A stretch of 64,000 nucleotides of DNA from Collinsella aerofaciens (GCA_021639365.1 JAJXHK010000007.1:1-64000), one strand, 5' to 3'. Positions 41,103 to 50,076 are shown, counted from the stretch's first letter. Numbers and translations: made by a program. Notes: generated by a model from the letters alone, not told the origin.

Positions 41103-41852
41103 TTAGGAGCGGGCTGCTCCGTCGACGGGGAGCACCGCGCCCGTGACGTAGGAGGACATGTCGCTCGCCAGGAAAACAAAGGCGTTGGCGACATCCTCGG
41201 GCTCGCCCATGCGACCCAGCGGAATGGTGGCGATGATGGGCTTGATGACCTCTTCGGGCAGGTTGGCGACCATATCGGTCTTGGTCACGCCGGGTGCGAC
41301 GGCATTGACGCGAATGCCCATGGGGGCGAGCTCGCGCGAGAGCGACTGGACCATACCGTTGACGGCAAACTTGGACGTGGGATAGCCAACGCCGGAGGGC
41401 TGACCGTACTTGGCGACCATCGAACTCGTGGTGGTGATGGTGCCGCCATGACCTGCCTCGGTCATGATCTTGGCGGCAGCCTGGTGGCCATTAAAGACAG
41501 CGACGACGTTAAGGTCCATGACCTTTGCGAACTCCTCGGCCGTATAGTTAAGGAGCGGCGAGCGCTGGGAGATGCCGGCATTGTTGACGACCGTGTCCAA
41601 GCCGCCCATGTCGGCGGCAGCCTGGGTAAAGGCCTCGGTCACGGCTTCGAGCGAGGTGAGATCGCAGGAGCGACCCCAGACCTTGGCGTCGGGATAGGCG
41701 GCTGTCAGCTTCTCAACGGCCGTGTCGGCAGTCTCCTGGCGCGAGCCAAAGACGGTGACGGCAGCGCCTTCCTCGATAAAACGGCAGGCGATGGCATAGC
41801 CGATACCGCGTGTGCCTCCGGTGATGATTGCTTTCTTGCCCTCGAGCAACAT
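41103..41852 (-). CDS. Short-chain dehydrogenase/reductase (FabG-like)
   Basis: NAD(P)-dependent oxidoreductase of the classical SDR family. The 249-residue protein has the cofactor motif TGGTRGIG (11-18), NNAG (90-93) and the catalytic set S143/S144, Y157 and K161 (YPTSK). PGVTKTDMV and the C-terminal VTGAVLPVDGA are typical of FabG-like enzymes. The Arg at position 38 (FGSRQ) suggests NADP preference, which is inference. The start at 41852 has GAGAGGAAG just upstream. Gut Coriobacteria carry bile-acid dehydrogenases of this family, but nothing here identifies such a substrate. It is a single gene downstream of and separated from hom. Confidence 0.88.
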   Translation of the reverse strand: MLLEGKKAIITGGTRGIGYAIACRFIEEGAAVTVFGSRQETADTAVEKLTAAYPDAKVWGRSCDLTSLEAVTEAFTQAAADMGGLDTVVNNAGISQRSPLLNYTAEEFAKVMDLNVVAVFNGHQAAAKIMTEAGHGGTITTTSSMVAKYGQPSGVGYPTSKFAVNGMVQSLSRELAPMGIRVNAVAPGVTKTDMVANLPEEVIKPIIATIPLGRMGEPEDVANAFVFLASDMSSYVTGAVLPVDGAARS

Positions 41853-42000
41853 GGTGCTTCCTCTCATCGCGGGCGGACATTCGCAGCACAGCGTAGCGGT
41901 AGTCGGAATCGGCCGCGTTTGCATATCGGTGAACGGTAGCCCGCGTTACCGATGAGCGGCTCGCGCAAATATGCTTTGCCGTTGTGCTTAGGGCAGGTGA

Positions 42001-42035
42001 CAAAAGGGCTCCCGTCCCACATCGGACGGGAGCCC
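42001..42035 (-). terminator. Rho-independent terminator of hom
   Basis: GGGCTCCCGTCC at 42006-42017 pairs perfectly with GGACGGGAGCCC at 42024-42035. On the minus strand TTTTG follows the stem. Confidence 0.8.
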
Positions 42036-42066
42036 TCAAGGCGCGTATTGCTAGGCGAGCGTTGGG

Positions 42067-43410
42067 CTAGTTCGCCATGACGCCTTCGGTCCAAGCCTCA
42101 ACGTCCTCGATGCGCAGGACGTTGGCGACCTCGGCCACGCAGCCGACGCTGGCAAGCTCGGCGGCGGCAGCCTGGACGTCCTTCTCGAGCGCGCGGTGCG
42201 TCAGGAAGATGACCGAGCAGGCATCGCTGACGCCCGATTTGCCGTCCTCGACCTGGTTGATGAGCGAGATCGAGATGTTGTGCTTGGCAAAGATGTCGAC
42301 CGTCTCGGACAGGGCGCCCACGCGGTCGGCGACTTTCAGGCGCACATAGTACTTGGTCTGGAGCTCGTCCATGGGCTTAAAGGTGAGGTTGTGGCCATAG
42401 GGCTCAATCTCGGGCAGCGGAGCCACGCCGCGGCTGATCTGCTCGGAGAGCGACAGGATATCGCCCACGACGGCGCTCGCGGTGGGGAAGGAGCCTGCGC
42501 CCGCGCCGTAGAACATGGTCTCGCCCACGGCGTCGCCTACCACGTAGACGGCGTTCATGGCGCCGTTGACCTTGGCGAGCATATGGTCTGCGGGGATCAG
42601 CGTGGGATGCACGCGAACGTCGACGCCAGCGTCGGTGTTGCGGGCGATGCCGAGCAGCTTGATGGTGTAGCCGAGCTCGCGGGCCTGGGCGATGTCCTCG
42701 GCGCCGATGGTGCGGATACCCTGCTGGTACACATCATCGGTGGTAACGCGGGTGCCAAAGCCGATGGAGGCGAGGATGGCCGTCTTGCTGGCGGCATCGA
42801 AGCCGTCGACGTCGGCGGACGGGTCGGCCTCGGCATAGCCCTTGGCCTGTGCGTCGGCGAGCACGTCAGCGTAATCGGCGCCCTCGGCGTCCATGCGCGA
42901 CAGGATGTAGTTGGTGGTGCCGTTGAGGATGCCGGCGATGGTCAGGATCTTGTTACCCACCAGGTCGTGCTCGAGTGTGCTGACAATGGGGATGCCGCCA
43001 CCGCAGCTGGCCTCGCACTTAATCTGCACGCCGCACGCACGCGCCTTCTCGGCAAGCGTCTCGACATGGCGGCCCAGCAGGGCCTTGTTGGCGGAGACGA
43101 CATGCTTGCCGTTCTCGAAGGCAGTGGTGAAGATCTCGGTTGCGGGATGCTCGCCGCCAATCAGCTCGACGACGATGTCGACGGCGGGGTCGGTGACGAC
43201 ATCGTGCCAGTCGCTCGTAAAGGCCTCGCGCTCAATGCCTGCCGCCTCGGCCTGCTCCCAAGCAAGCGCACAGGCGCGGGTCAGCTTAAGGTCGATGCCG
43301 TAGGCGGCCAGGTACTCATCGTGGTGGCTCTTAATCAGGCGGGCCACGCCGCCGCCGACGGTTCCCAGACCGATGAGGCCGACGTTCACGGTGCGCAGGG
43401 GTTCGCTCAT
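42067..43410 (-). CDS. hom: Homoserine dehydrogenase
   Basis: Reduces aspartate semialdehyde to homoserine on the route to threonine and methionine. The 447-residue protein has the NAD(P) motif GLIGLGTVGGG (11-21), the catalytic region GILNGTTNYIL and GYAEADPSADVDGFDAASK, and a C-terminal ACT domain (about 360-440; RVGALSETVDIFAKHNISI) that usually binds threonine for feedback inhibition. The length fits the Gram-positive type. It is divergent from the first livJ gene across 251 nt. No thrB or thrC is next to it. Confidence 0.95.
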   Translation of the reverse strand: MSEPLRTVNVGLIGLGTVGGGVARLIKSHHDEYLAAYGIDLKLTRACALAWEQAEAAGIEREAFTSDWHDVVTDPAVDIVVELIGGEHPATEIFTTAFENGKHVVSANKALLGRHVETLAEKARACGVQIKCEASCGGGIPIVSTLEHDLVGNKILTIAGILNGTTNYILSRMDAEGADYADVLADAQAKGYAEADPSADVDGFDAASKTAILASIGFGTRVTTDDVYQQGIRTIGAEDIAQARELGYTIKLLGIARNTDAGVDVRVHPTLIPADHMLAKVNGAMNAVYVVGDAVGETMFYGAGAGSFPTASAVVGDILSLSEQISRGVAPLPEIEPYGHNLTFKPMDELQTKYYVRLKVADRVGALSETVDIFAKHNISISLINQVEDGKSGVSDACSVIFLTHRALEKDVQAAAAELASVGCVAEVANVLRIEDVEAWTEGVMAN

Positions 43411-43661
43411 AGATAGCTCCTTCGTGCATCTTATGGATGGATTAACCGCTTAAAGGTTGAGTGCATTCTAGCGTGAACCGAGGGCGCGTGCTCGCCAAGC
43501 AACAGGAGTCGCACAAAACGGCACCCCCGAAACGCTGCGGAAACATTGGAAACATGCTCGCTACAAACGGAACTCCGTAACAAACTGTCAACGTTTGCGC
43601 CATAAGGTTTGCCCTGTACCGCAAGACGGCCGCACCGCGGCCAGCGAAAAAGGGGGACACC

Positions 43662-44828
43662 ATGTTCAACATCAACAGCACGCTCAGCCGTAGGAACTTT
43701 CTCGCCGGCGCTGCGGCGCTCGGCAGTACCGCCGCGCTCGCTGGTTGCTCGTCGGGTGGCTCGGACGGCGGCTCCGCCGATGACGGCAAGACCTTCAAGA
43801 TCGGTGTCATCGGCCCTCTGACCGGCGCCGCGGCAACCTATGGCGTTTCGGCCGAGAAGGGTGCCAAGCTTGCCGCCAAGGATTTCTCGACCAAGGACCT
43901 CAAACTCTCGCTTAAGTCCGAGGATGACGTCGCCGACGGCGAGAAGGCTATCAACGCCTTCAATACCCTGTGCGACTGGGGCATGCAGGCGCTCGTCGGC
44001 CCCGTCACGACTGGTGCCGCCGTCGCTGTCTCGGGCGAGATCGCCGACGATATGCTCATGGTCACGCCCTCTGCTTCGTCCCTCGACGTCACCAAGGACA
44101 AGACCACGGTTTTCCAGGTTTGCTTTACCGACCCCACCATGGGCGCGAGTGCTGCCAAGTTTTTGGCCGAGAAGTATGCAGACGCCAAGATCGCCCTGTT
44201 TTACAACTCCGGCGATACGTACAGCTCGGGTGTTGCCGACGCCTTTGCCGAGCAGGCCAAGGCATCCAAGCTCGACATCGTCGATACCGAGACCTTTAAG
44301 GACGACTCTTCCACGAGCTTTACCAACCAGCTCACCAAGGCCAAGGAGGCCGGCGCCACGCTTATCTTTGCCCCGATCTATTACACGCCGGCGTCCGTTT
44401 TGCTCAAGAACGCTAAGGACATGGGCTACGACATGACCCTCATGGGCACCGACGGCATGGACGGCCTGCTCTCCGTTGAGGGCTTCGACACCTCTCTTGC
44501 CGAGGGCGTGCTGCTCATGACCCCGTTCTCTGCCGACGATGAGAAGAACGCCGACTTCGTCAAGGCATATAAGGACGCCTACGACGAGACGCCCAACCAG
44601 TTTGCCGCCGATGCCTATGACTGCGTCCATGCGATTGTCGAGGCTATCGATAAGGCAGACATCGACATCACGGCCGACGGCGCCGACATTGCCGGCGATC
44701 TTGCCAAGGCCATGCGCAAGATCAAGATCGAGGGCCTGACGGGCGAGCTCACGTGGAACGACGAGGGCCAAGTCGAGAAGCCCGCAACAGCCTATGTGAT
44801 CCAGGACGGCAAGTACATCGCCGCCTAA
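43662..44828 (+). CDS. livJ: Branched-chain amino-acid ABC transporter substrate-binding lipoprotein (first copy)
   Basis: Extracellular binding protein that delivers leucine, isoleucine or valine to the LivHMGF transporter. The protein of 388 residues has an N-terminus with a Tat-type motif and lipobox: SRRNFLAG (residues 9-16), then LAGC with C29 to be lipidated. The periplasmic-binding fold type I follows (FKIGVIGPLTGAAATYG, VGPVTTGAAVA, FYNSGDTYSSGV, YYTPASVLLKNAK, GTDGMDGLLS). It is clearly paralogous to the next gene, with long identical stretches. GGGGGA precedes ATG 43662. It lies 271 nt before the second copy and probably has its own promoter. Confidence 0.93.
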   Translation: MFNINSTLSRRNFLAGAAALGSTAALAGCSSGGSDGGSADDGKTFKIGVIGPLTGAAATYGVSAEKGAKLAAKDFSTKDLKLSLKSEDDVADGEKAINAFNTLCDWGMQALVGPVTTGAAVAVSGEIADDMLMVTPSASSLDVTKDKTTVFQVCFTDPTMGASAAKFLAEKYADAKIALFYNSGDTYSSGVADAFAEQAKASKLDIVDTETFKDDSSTSFTNQLTKAKEAGATLIFAPIYYTPASVLLKNAKDMGYDMTLMGTDGMDGLLSVEGFDTSLAEGVLLMTPFSADDEKNADFVKAYKDAYDETPNQFAADAYDCVHAIVEAIDKADIDITADGADIAGDLAKAMRKIKIEGLTGELTWNDEGQVEKPATAYVIQDGKYIAA

Positions 44829-45099
44829 GTGCGCATAAAGCGCTACCGGTGAGGCTGTTTTAATCAGGGCAGGGACGCTTGTAACAGAATGGAAACATTA
44901 CTTTCACACAATAAAGTGGCTAAACTGCATAAACCAATAGAAATACGCATAATTATGGATAAACGGACAAAACAAAAGAAAAGTTGAAATAATCGCCACT
45001 TTTCTCAACTAAAGCGTCTACTATTTTGCGAACGCCGAACACGGCGAAGGATGGCCTGTTGGGTAACCGAAACCCGACGAGATTTGAGAGGAGAGCCGC
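44829..45099 (+). promoter_or_regulatory. AT-rich spacer between the two livJ genes, likely second promoter region
   Basis: This 271-nt spacer contains no gene and is much more AT-rich than its surroundings, mainly 44880-45025. GGAAACATT at 44890-44898 also occurs before the first livJ (43542-43550, and partly repeated there as GGAAACATG). TACTAT at 45019-45024 is a possible -10 box. GAGGAGAG just before 45100 is the ribosome site. Confidence 0.4.
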
Positions 45100-46287
45100 A
45101 TGTCGAGCCTCACCGGTAAGTCATTGAACCCTGTTATGAATCGCAGGAGCGTTATCGCGAGCGCAGCAGGTCTGGGGGCGATGTCTATTCTAGCTGGCTG
45201 CTCCTCCAACGGCGGCGACAGCGGTTCCGCTTCGGGCGACGCTTCGTTTAAGATCGGCACCATCGGCCCGCTGACCGGCGCCAACGCGTCCTACGGCAAG
45301 TCCGTTACCCAGGGTGTCGAGCTTGGCTGCAAGGATTTCTCGACCAAGGAGCTGCCGCTTGCCAGCAAGGCCGAGGATGACCAGGCCGACGGCGAGAAGG
45401 CCGTCAACGCCTTTAACACCCTGCTCGACTGGGGCATGCAGGCCCTCGTCGGCCCGACCACCACGGGTGCGTCGGTTGCCGTTGCCGCCGAGTGCGGTAA
45501 CGACCCCGAGACGTTCATGATCACTCCGTCCGCGTCCTCCGAGGACGTCACCAAGGGCAAGGATTGCGTCTTCCAGGTTTGCTTTACCGATCCCAACCAG
45601 GGCGTCAACGCTGCCAAGTTCCTGGCGCAGAAGTATGCGGACGAGAAGTTCGTGCTGTTCTATAACTCCGGCGACGCCTATTCTTCGGGCATCGCAGATT
45701 CCTTTAAGGTTCAGGCCGCTAAATCCAAGCTCGAGATTGTTGACGAGGAGACCTTTAAGGACGACTCCGCCACGAGCTTTACCAACCAGCTCACCAAGGC
45801 CAAGCAGGCCGGCGCTACCATGATCTTTGCGCCGATCTACTACACGCCGGCGTCCGTCCTGCTCAAAAACGCCAAGGACATGGGCTACGACGTCAAGATG
45901 ATGGGCTGCGACGGCATGGACGGCATCCTGGGCGTTGAGGGCTTCGACACCTCTCTTGCCGAGGGTCTGCTGCTCATGACCCCGTTCTCCGCCGACGACG
46001 AGAAGAACGCCGACTTCGTCAACGCTTACAAGGATAAGTATGGCGAGACTCCGGACCAGTTTGCCGCCGACGCTTACGACGGCGTGCACGCGGTGGCCGA
46101 GGCCCTCGAGGAGGCCGGTCTTGGTGTCGACGCCGACCCGACCGAGGTCGCCGAGAAGCTGCCTAAGGCTATGCTCAAGATTACCGTTGACGGTCTGACC
46201 GGCAAGCTCACCTGGAACGATAAGGGCCAGGTCCAGAAGGAGCCCACGGCATACGTCATCACCGACGGCAAGTACGTACAGGCCTAA
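45100..46287 (+). CDS. livJ: Branched-chain amino-acid ABC transporter substrate-binding lipoprotein (second copy)
   Basis: Paralogue of the preceding binding protein, 395 residues. The N-terminus has paired arginines (NRRSVIAS, residues 14-21) and lipobox LAGC with C34. The mature parts align closely with the first copy (FKIGTIGPLTGANASYG, FNTLLDWGMQALVGPTTTG, FYNSGDAYSSGI, ETFKDDSATSFTNQL). Differences concentrate in loops and in the C-terminal lobe (EALEEAGLGVDADPTEVAEKL region), so ligand range may differ. The gene lies directly before livH, separated by 139 nt with two hairpins, and probably shares the transcript with the permease genes. Confidence 0.93.
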   Translation: MSSLTGKSLNPVMNRRSVIASAAGLGAMSILAGCSSNGGDSGSASGDASFKIGTIGPLTGANASYGKSVTQGVELGCKDFSTKELPLASKAEDDQADGEKAVNAFNTLLDWGMQALVGPTTTGASVAVAAECGNDPETFMITPSASSEDVTKGKDCVFQVCFTDPNQGVNAAKFLAQKYADEKFVLFYNSGDAYSSGIADSFKVQAAKSKLEIVDEETFKDDSATSFTNQLTKAKQAGATMIFAPIYYTPASVLLKNAKDMGYDVKMMGCDGMDGILGVEGFDTSLAEGLLLMTPFSADDEKNADFVNAYKDKYGETPDQFAADAYDGVHAVAEALEEAGLGVDADPTEVAEKLPKAMLKITVDGLTGKLTWNDKGQVQKEPTAYVITDGKYVQA

Positions 46288-46319
46288 TAAGCCGCCTTAC
46301 ATAGAGCGGTTTTGATCCC

Positions 46320-46349
46320 AAGCAGGGGAGGTTTTGGCCTTCCCTGCTT
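46320..46349 (+). other. Intercistronic hairpin between livJ and livH
   Basis: A 12-bp stem (46320-46331 with 46338-46349, one G-T pair) has a TTTTGG loop and no T-run after it. It is placed to protect the upstream livJ mRNA from 3' decay or to reduce downstream expression, so that binding protein exceeds permease. Confidence 0.5.
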
Positions 46350-46360
46350 GCTTGGTATCT

Positions 46361-46380
46361 AGGGACAGTGTAACGTCCCT
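46361..46380 (+). repeat. Short hairpin with GGGAC core
   Basis: AGGGAC at 46361-46366 pairs with GTCCCT at 46375-46380. The GGGAC core is also found in the hairpins at 18611-18650 and 50010-50076. Confidence 0.35.
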
Positions 46381-46426
46381 GTTTCATACATTAACTGGAA
46401 ACCTATTCGAAAGGGGGATGTGGAAC

Positions 46427-47308
46427 ATGACGGTCTTTATCCAATACCTGGTCAACGGCCTGTCCATGGGCAGCGTCTACGCCATCATCGCGTTGGGCTA
46501 CACCATGGTCTATGGCATCGCCAAGATGCTGAACTTCGCTCACGGCGACGTTATCATGGTCGGTGCCTATGTCTCGTTCTGCGCCACGTCGTATCTCGGC
46601 CTCCCGGGCTGGGCATCTGTAATTCTCTCTTGTGTGGTCTGTACCGTTCTCGGTGTTCTCATCGAGGGTCTGGCATACAAGCCGCTGCGTCAGGCGGGCC
46701 CGCTGGCCGTTCTGATCACGGCCATCGGCGTGTCTTACTTCCTGCAGAACGCCGCGCAGCTTCTGTGGGGCGCCACGCCCAAGAACTTCACTTCGCTCGT
46801 CACCTTCCAGGTGCCGGAGTTCTTGGCCAAGTTCAATGTAAGCGCCGTCTCGCTCGTTACCATCGTCGCCTGCCTGGTTATCATGGCCGGCCTGATGTTC
46901 TTTACAGGTAAGACCAAGATGGGCAAAGCCATGCGCGCCGTGTCCGAGGACAAAGCCGCCGCTCAGCTCATGGGCATCAACGTCAACCGTACCATCTCGA
47001 TGACGTTTGCCATCGGCTCCGCCCTTGCCGCCATCGCCGGTGTGCTCCTGTGCTCCTACTCGCCGGTCCTGCAACCCACCACGGGCGCCATGCCTGGCAT
47101 CAAGGCCTTCGACGCCGCCGTCTTCGGCGGTATCGGCTCCATCCCCGGTGCCTTTGTCGGTGGCATTCTCATCGGCATCATCGAGGCGATGGCACAGGCT
47201 TACATTTCCACGAGCCTTGCCAACTCCATCGTCTTTGGTGTTCTGATCATCGTCCTGCTCGTCAAGCCTGCCGGCCTCTTGGGCAAGTACGTCCCCGAGA
47301 AGGTGTAG
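46427..47308 (+). CDS. livH: Branched-chain amino-acid ABC permease LivH
   Basis: Inner-membrane permease subunit that pairs with LivM. The 293-residue protein has about eight hydrophobic segments and matches LivH: VNGLSMGSVYAIIALGYTMVYGI at the start, NFAHGDVIMVGAYV, and the cytosolic loop MRAVSEDKAAAQLMGINV that contacts the ATPases. A run of GGIGSIPGAFVGG follows. ATG 46427 has AAGGGGGA at 46411-46418; the longer frame upstream crosses the hairpins and is rejected. The next gene begins 9 nt after its stop. Confidence 0.93.
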   Translation: MTVFIQYLVNGLSMGSVYAIIALGYTMVYGIAKMLNFAHGDVIMVGAYVSFCATSYLGLPGWASVILSCVVCTVLGVLIEGLAYKPLRQAGPLAVLITAIGVSYFLQNAAQLLWGATPKNFTSLVTFQVPEFLAKFNVSAVSLVTIVACLVIMAGLMFFTGKTKMGKAMRAVSEDKAAAQLMGINVNRTISMTFAIGSALAAIAGVLLCSYSPVLQPTTGAMPGIKAFDAAVFGGIGSIPGAFVGGILIGIIEAMAQAYISTSLANSIVFGVLIIVLLVKPAGLLGKYVPEKV

Positions 47309-47317
47309 GTGAGCGTT

Positions 47318-48397
47318 ATGAAGTTTCTTAAAGACAAGCAGACGCGTCACGACTTTGTTACGTACGCCATGTGCCTTGTGGCGTTCGCCATCGTGTTCTT
47401 TATGCAGTCCAACCATATGATTCCGCGCATGATCGCCGGTCAGCTGGTTCCCATCACGGCCTATATCGTCATGGCCATCTCCCTTAACCTCGTCGTCGGC
47501 ATCGCGGGCGACTTGTCGCTGGGCCATGCGGGCTTTATGAGTGTCGGTGCCTACACGGGCATCGTCACCGCGGTCGCCCTCGAGAGCGCCGTTCCCTCCG
47601 ATCCGGTGCGCCTTATCATCAGTATCGTGGTCGGCGCCGTCGCTGCCGCCATCCTGGGCTTCTTGATCGGCATCCCGGTCCTGCGCCTGAGCGGCGACTA
47701 TCTGGCCATCGTGACCCTGGCTTTTGGCGAGATCATCAAAGAGATCGTCACCTGCCTTATCGTGGGCGTCGACTCCCGCGGCCTGCATGTGATCTTTAAC
47801 ATCACAGGTAACTCCACGATCGACGACCTGCACCTGCTCGAGGACGGCACCGCCATCATCAAGGGCGCGCAGGGCGCTTCGGGTGTGTCGACCTATTCGA
47901 CCTTCCTTGCCGGCGCCATCCTGGTCATGGTCGCGCTCGTGATTGTACTCAACCTGGTCCGCAGCCGTACCGGCCGTGCCATTATGGCCGTGCGCGACAA
48001 CAAGATCGCTGCCGAGTCCGTGGGTATCTCCGTCACCCAGTACCGCATGATCGCCTTCGTGGTTTCCGCTGCTCTCGCCGGTGCTGCCGGAGCCCTCTTC
48101 GGCGGTAACTTCTCGCAGCTTTCCGCCACTAAGTTCGACTTCAACACGTCGATTCTCATTCTGGTGTTCGTGGTCCTGGGCGGTCTGGGCAACATGCGCG
48201 GCTCCGTTATCGCTGCGGCACTGCTCACGGTGCTTCCCGAGCTACTCCGTCAGTTCTCGGACTACCGCATGCTCATCTATGCCATTGTGCTGATTCTGGT
48301 CATGATCTTTACCAACAACCCGCAGCTCAAGGCGTTCTTCGCACGCATTAAGGACCGCTTTGCTTCCAAGAAGGAGGTGGCAGCCGATGCCCAGTAA
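47318..48397 (+). CDS. livM: Branched-chain amino-acid ABC permease LivM
   Basis: Second permease subunit, 359 residues, with about nine hydrophobic segments. Family regions include NLVVGIAGDLSLGHAGFMSVGAY, PVLRLSGDYLAIVTLAFGEI, and the coupling loop MAVRDNKIAAESVGISV. VVLGGLGNMRGSVIAA follows. ATG 47318 is preferred over GTG 47309 because AGGTGAG lies 6 nt upstream. Its 3' end overlaps livG by 11 bp, and the livG ribosome site AAGGAGGTGG lies within livM. Confidence 0.93.
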   Translation: MKFLKDKQTRHDFVTYAMCLVAFAIVFFMQSNHMIPRMIAGQLVPITAYIVMAISLNLVVGIAGDLSLGHAGFMSVGAYTGIVTAVALESAVPSDPVRLIISIVVGAVAAAILGFLIGIPVLRLSGDYLAIVTLAFGEIIKEIVTCLIVGVDSRGLHVIFNITGNSTIDDLHLLEDGTAIIKGAQGASGVSTYSTFLAGAILVMVALVIVLNLVRSRTGRAIMAVRDNKIAAESVGISVTQYRMIAFVVSAALAGAAGALFGGNFSQLSATKFDFNTSILILVFVVLGGLGNMRGSVIAAALLTVLPELLRQFSDYRMLIYAIVLILVMIFTNNPQLKAFFARIKDRFASKKEVAADAQ

Positions 48398-49247
48398 GTT
48401 TGAGTTCAACAAGGGCAAGATGGTCCCGTATCCTTCTGGCGCCATCGTTCCCGACCGCGACCTGGGCCAGCGCCCGGCGCTCGAGTGCATCCACTTGGGC
48501 ATTGAATTTGGCGGCCTTAAGGCGGTCGACGACTTTAGCCTGACCATCGGTAAGACCGAGATCGCCGGTCTGATCGGCCCCAACGGTGCCGGTAAGACCA
48601 CGGTCTTCAACCTGCTCACCAAGGTGTACCAGCCCACGCACGGCACCATCCTGCTTGACGGCGAGGACACCTCGGGCAAGTCGGTCTATCAGGTCAACCG
48701 TATGGGCATCGCCCGTACCTTCCAGAACATCCGCCTGTTCAACACCATGACGGTGGAAGACAACGTCAAGGTCGGTTTGCACAATCAGGAGCGCTACTCC
48801 GGTTTTGAGGGCGTGCTGCGCCTGCCGACGTATTGGAAGCACGAGAAGGCCGCCCACGAGCGCGCCATGGAGCTGCTGTCCATTTTTGACATGGAGCACC
48901 TGGCAAATGAACAGGCCGGCTCGCTGCCTTACGGCGCTCAGCGTCGTCTGGAGATCGTCCGCGCGCTTGCCACCAACCCCAAGCTGCTGTTGCTCGACGA
49001 GCCTGCCGCCGGCATGAACCCGTCCGAGACCGCGGAGCTCATGGAGAACATCGTCAAGATTCGCGACACCTTTGGTATCGCCATCATGCTTATCGAGCAT
49101 GATATGTCGCTCGTTATGAACATCTGCGAGGGTATCTGCGTGCTCAACTTTGGTAAGGTCATCGCCAAGGGCACGGCCGAGGAGATCCAGAACAACGACG
49201 CTGTTATCGAGGCATATCTGGGCAAGCAGGATAAGGGGGAGAACTAA
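48387..49247 (+). CDS. livG: Branched-chain amino-acid ABC ATPase LivG
   Basis: ATP-binding subunit, 286 residues. Walker A is GPNGAGKT, the Q-loop is ARTFQNIRLF, the signature loop is the variant LPYGAQRR (LSGGQ-like sequences of LivG often read this way), Walker B is LLLLDEPAAG, and the switch His is IEHD. The C-terminal VLNFGKVIAKGTAEEI is typical of LivG. A 30-residue N-terminal extension (before HLGIEFGGLKAVDD) is longer than usual. ATG 48387 is set by AAGGAGGTGG. livF begins at the base after its stop. Confidence 0.93.
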   Translation: MPSKFEFNKGKMVPYPSGAIVPDRDLGQRPALECIHLGIEFGGLKAVDDFSLTIGKTEIAGLIGPNGAGKTTVFNLLTKVYQPTHGTILLDGEDTSGKSVYQVNRMGIARTFQNIRLFNTMTVEDNVKVGLHNQERYSGFEGVLRLPTYWKHEKAAHERAMELLSIFDMEHLANEQAGSLPYGAQRRLEIVRALATNPKLLLLDEPAAGMNPSETAELMENIVKIRDTFGIAIMLIEHDMSLVMNICEGICVLNFGKVIAKGTAEEIQNNDAVIEAYLGKQDKGEN

Positions 49248-49961
49248 ATGGCAGAGCCGATGCTTTCCGTCTACAACATCAACGTCTGGTACGGCGCGAT
49301 CCACGCCATCAAGGACATCTCCTTTAACGTCAACGAGGGCGAGATCGTGGCTCTGATCGGTGCCAACGGCGCCGGCAAGTCCACGACGCTTAAGACCGTC
49401 TCGGGCCTGCTGCGTTCCAAGACCGGCTCCATCAAGTTTATGGGCGAGGACATTACCCATACGCCTGCCGACAAGCTGGTGGGCAAGGGACTGGCCCAGG
49501 TTCCCGAGGGCCGTCGCGCCTTTTTGCAGATGACGGTCGAGGAGAACCTGGAAATGGGCGCCTATACGCAGCCCAAGTCCACGGTGGCTCCGGGCCTTGA
49601 GCGCGTCTACGAGCAGTTCCCGCGCCTGAAGGAGCGCCGTCGCCAGGTCGCCGGCACCCTTTCGGGCGGCGAGCAGCAGATGCTCGTTATGGGCCGCGCC
49701 CTTATGAGCAACCCCAAGCTGCTCATGCTCGACGAGCCTTCCATGGGCTTGGCGCCGATTCTGATTGAGCAGATCTTCCAGATTGTCGAGGATCTGCACA
49801 AGGACGGCACCACGGTGCTTCTGGTCGAGCAAAACGCACAGATGGCTCTTTCCATCGCCACACGCGGCTACGTGCTCGAGACCGGCAAGATCACCATGAC
49901 CGGCACCGGCCAAGAGCTCCTGCACGACGATAACGTTCGCAAAGCCTACCTCGGAGGCTAA
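49248..49961 (+). CDS. livF: Branched-chain amino-acid ABC ATPase LivF
   Basis: Second ATP-binding subunit, 237 residues, the usual size for LivF. Walker A is GANGAGKS, the Q-loop region is PEGRRAFLQMTV, the signature is LSGGEQQML, Walker B is LMLDEPSMGLAP, and the switch His is replaced in the usual LivF way by Gln (LVEQNA). It is the last gene of the liv operon and is followed by a strong terminator. Confidence 0.94.
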   Translation: MAEPMLSVYNINVWYGAIHAIKDISFNVNEGEIVALIGANGAGKSTTLKTVSGLLRSKTGSIKFMGEDITHTPADKLVGKGLAQVPEGRRAFLQMTVEENLEMGAYTQPKSTVAPGLERVYEQFPRLKERRRQVAGTLSGGEQQMLVMGRALMSNPKLLMLDEPSMGLAPILIEQIFQIVEDLHKDGTTVLLVEQNAQMALSIATRGYVLETGKITMTGTGQELLHDDNVRKAYLGG

Positions 49962-49971
49962 CCCACCTAAC

Positions 49972-50009
49972 AAAAGGGGCGCTGACTATCTCAGTCAGCG
50001 CCCCTTTTT
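49972..50009 (+). terminator. Terminator of the liv operon
   Basis: AAAAGGGGCGCTGACT (from 49972) pairs with AGTCAGCGCCCCTTTT, followed by more T. The loop is ATCTC. Confidence 0.88.
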
Positions 50010-50076
50010 AGTTGCGGTGAAATAGGGACTGAATACGGGCTCCAGAGGCCAAAAGAGTCCCTATTCCACCGCAACT
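50010..50076. repeat. Intergenic inverted-repeat element with 21-nt arms
   Basis: Positions 50010-50030 and 50056-50076 are inverted copies of 21 nt with one mismatch; both contain AGGGACT or its complement. The 25-nt loop is unrelated. It lies immediately after the liv terminator and has no T-run, so it looks like a dispersed palindromic (REP- or MITE-like) element rather than a terminator. Confidence 0.55.

Noticed and set aside
41103..41852. Bile-acid hydroxysteroid dehydrogenase
   Set aside because: The SDR core is generic and FabG-like, and it does not match the Collinsella 7-beta enzyme sequence as I recall it. No substrate evidence is present.
48348..49973. 541-codon frame antisense to livG and livF
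   Set aside because: It covers two ABC ATPase genes with complete motifs; no ribosome site or domain supports it.
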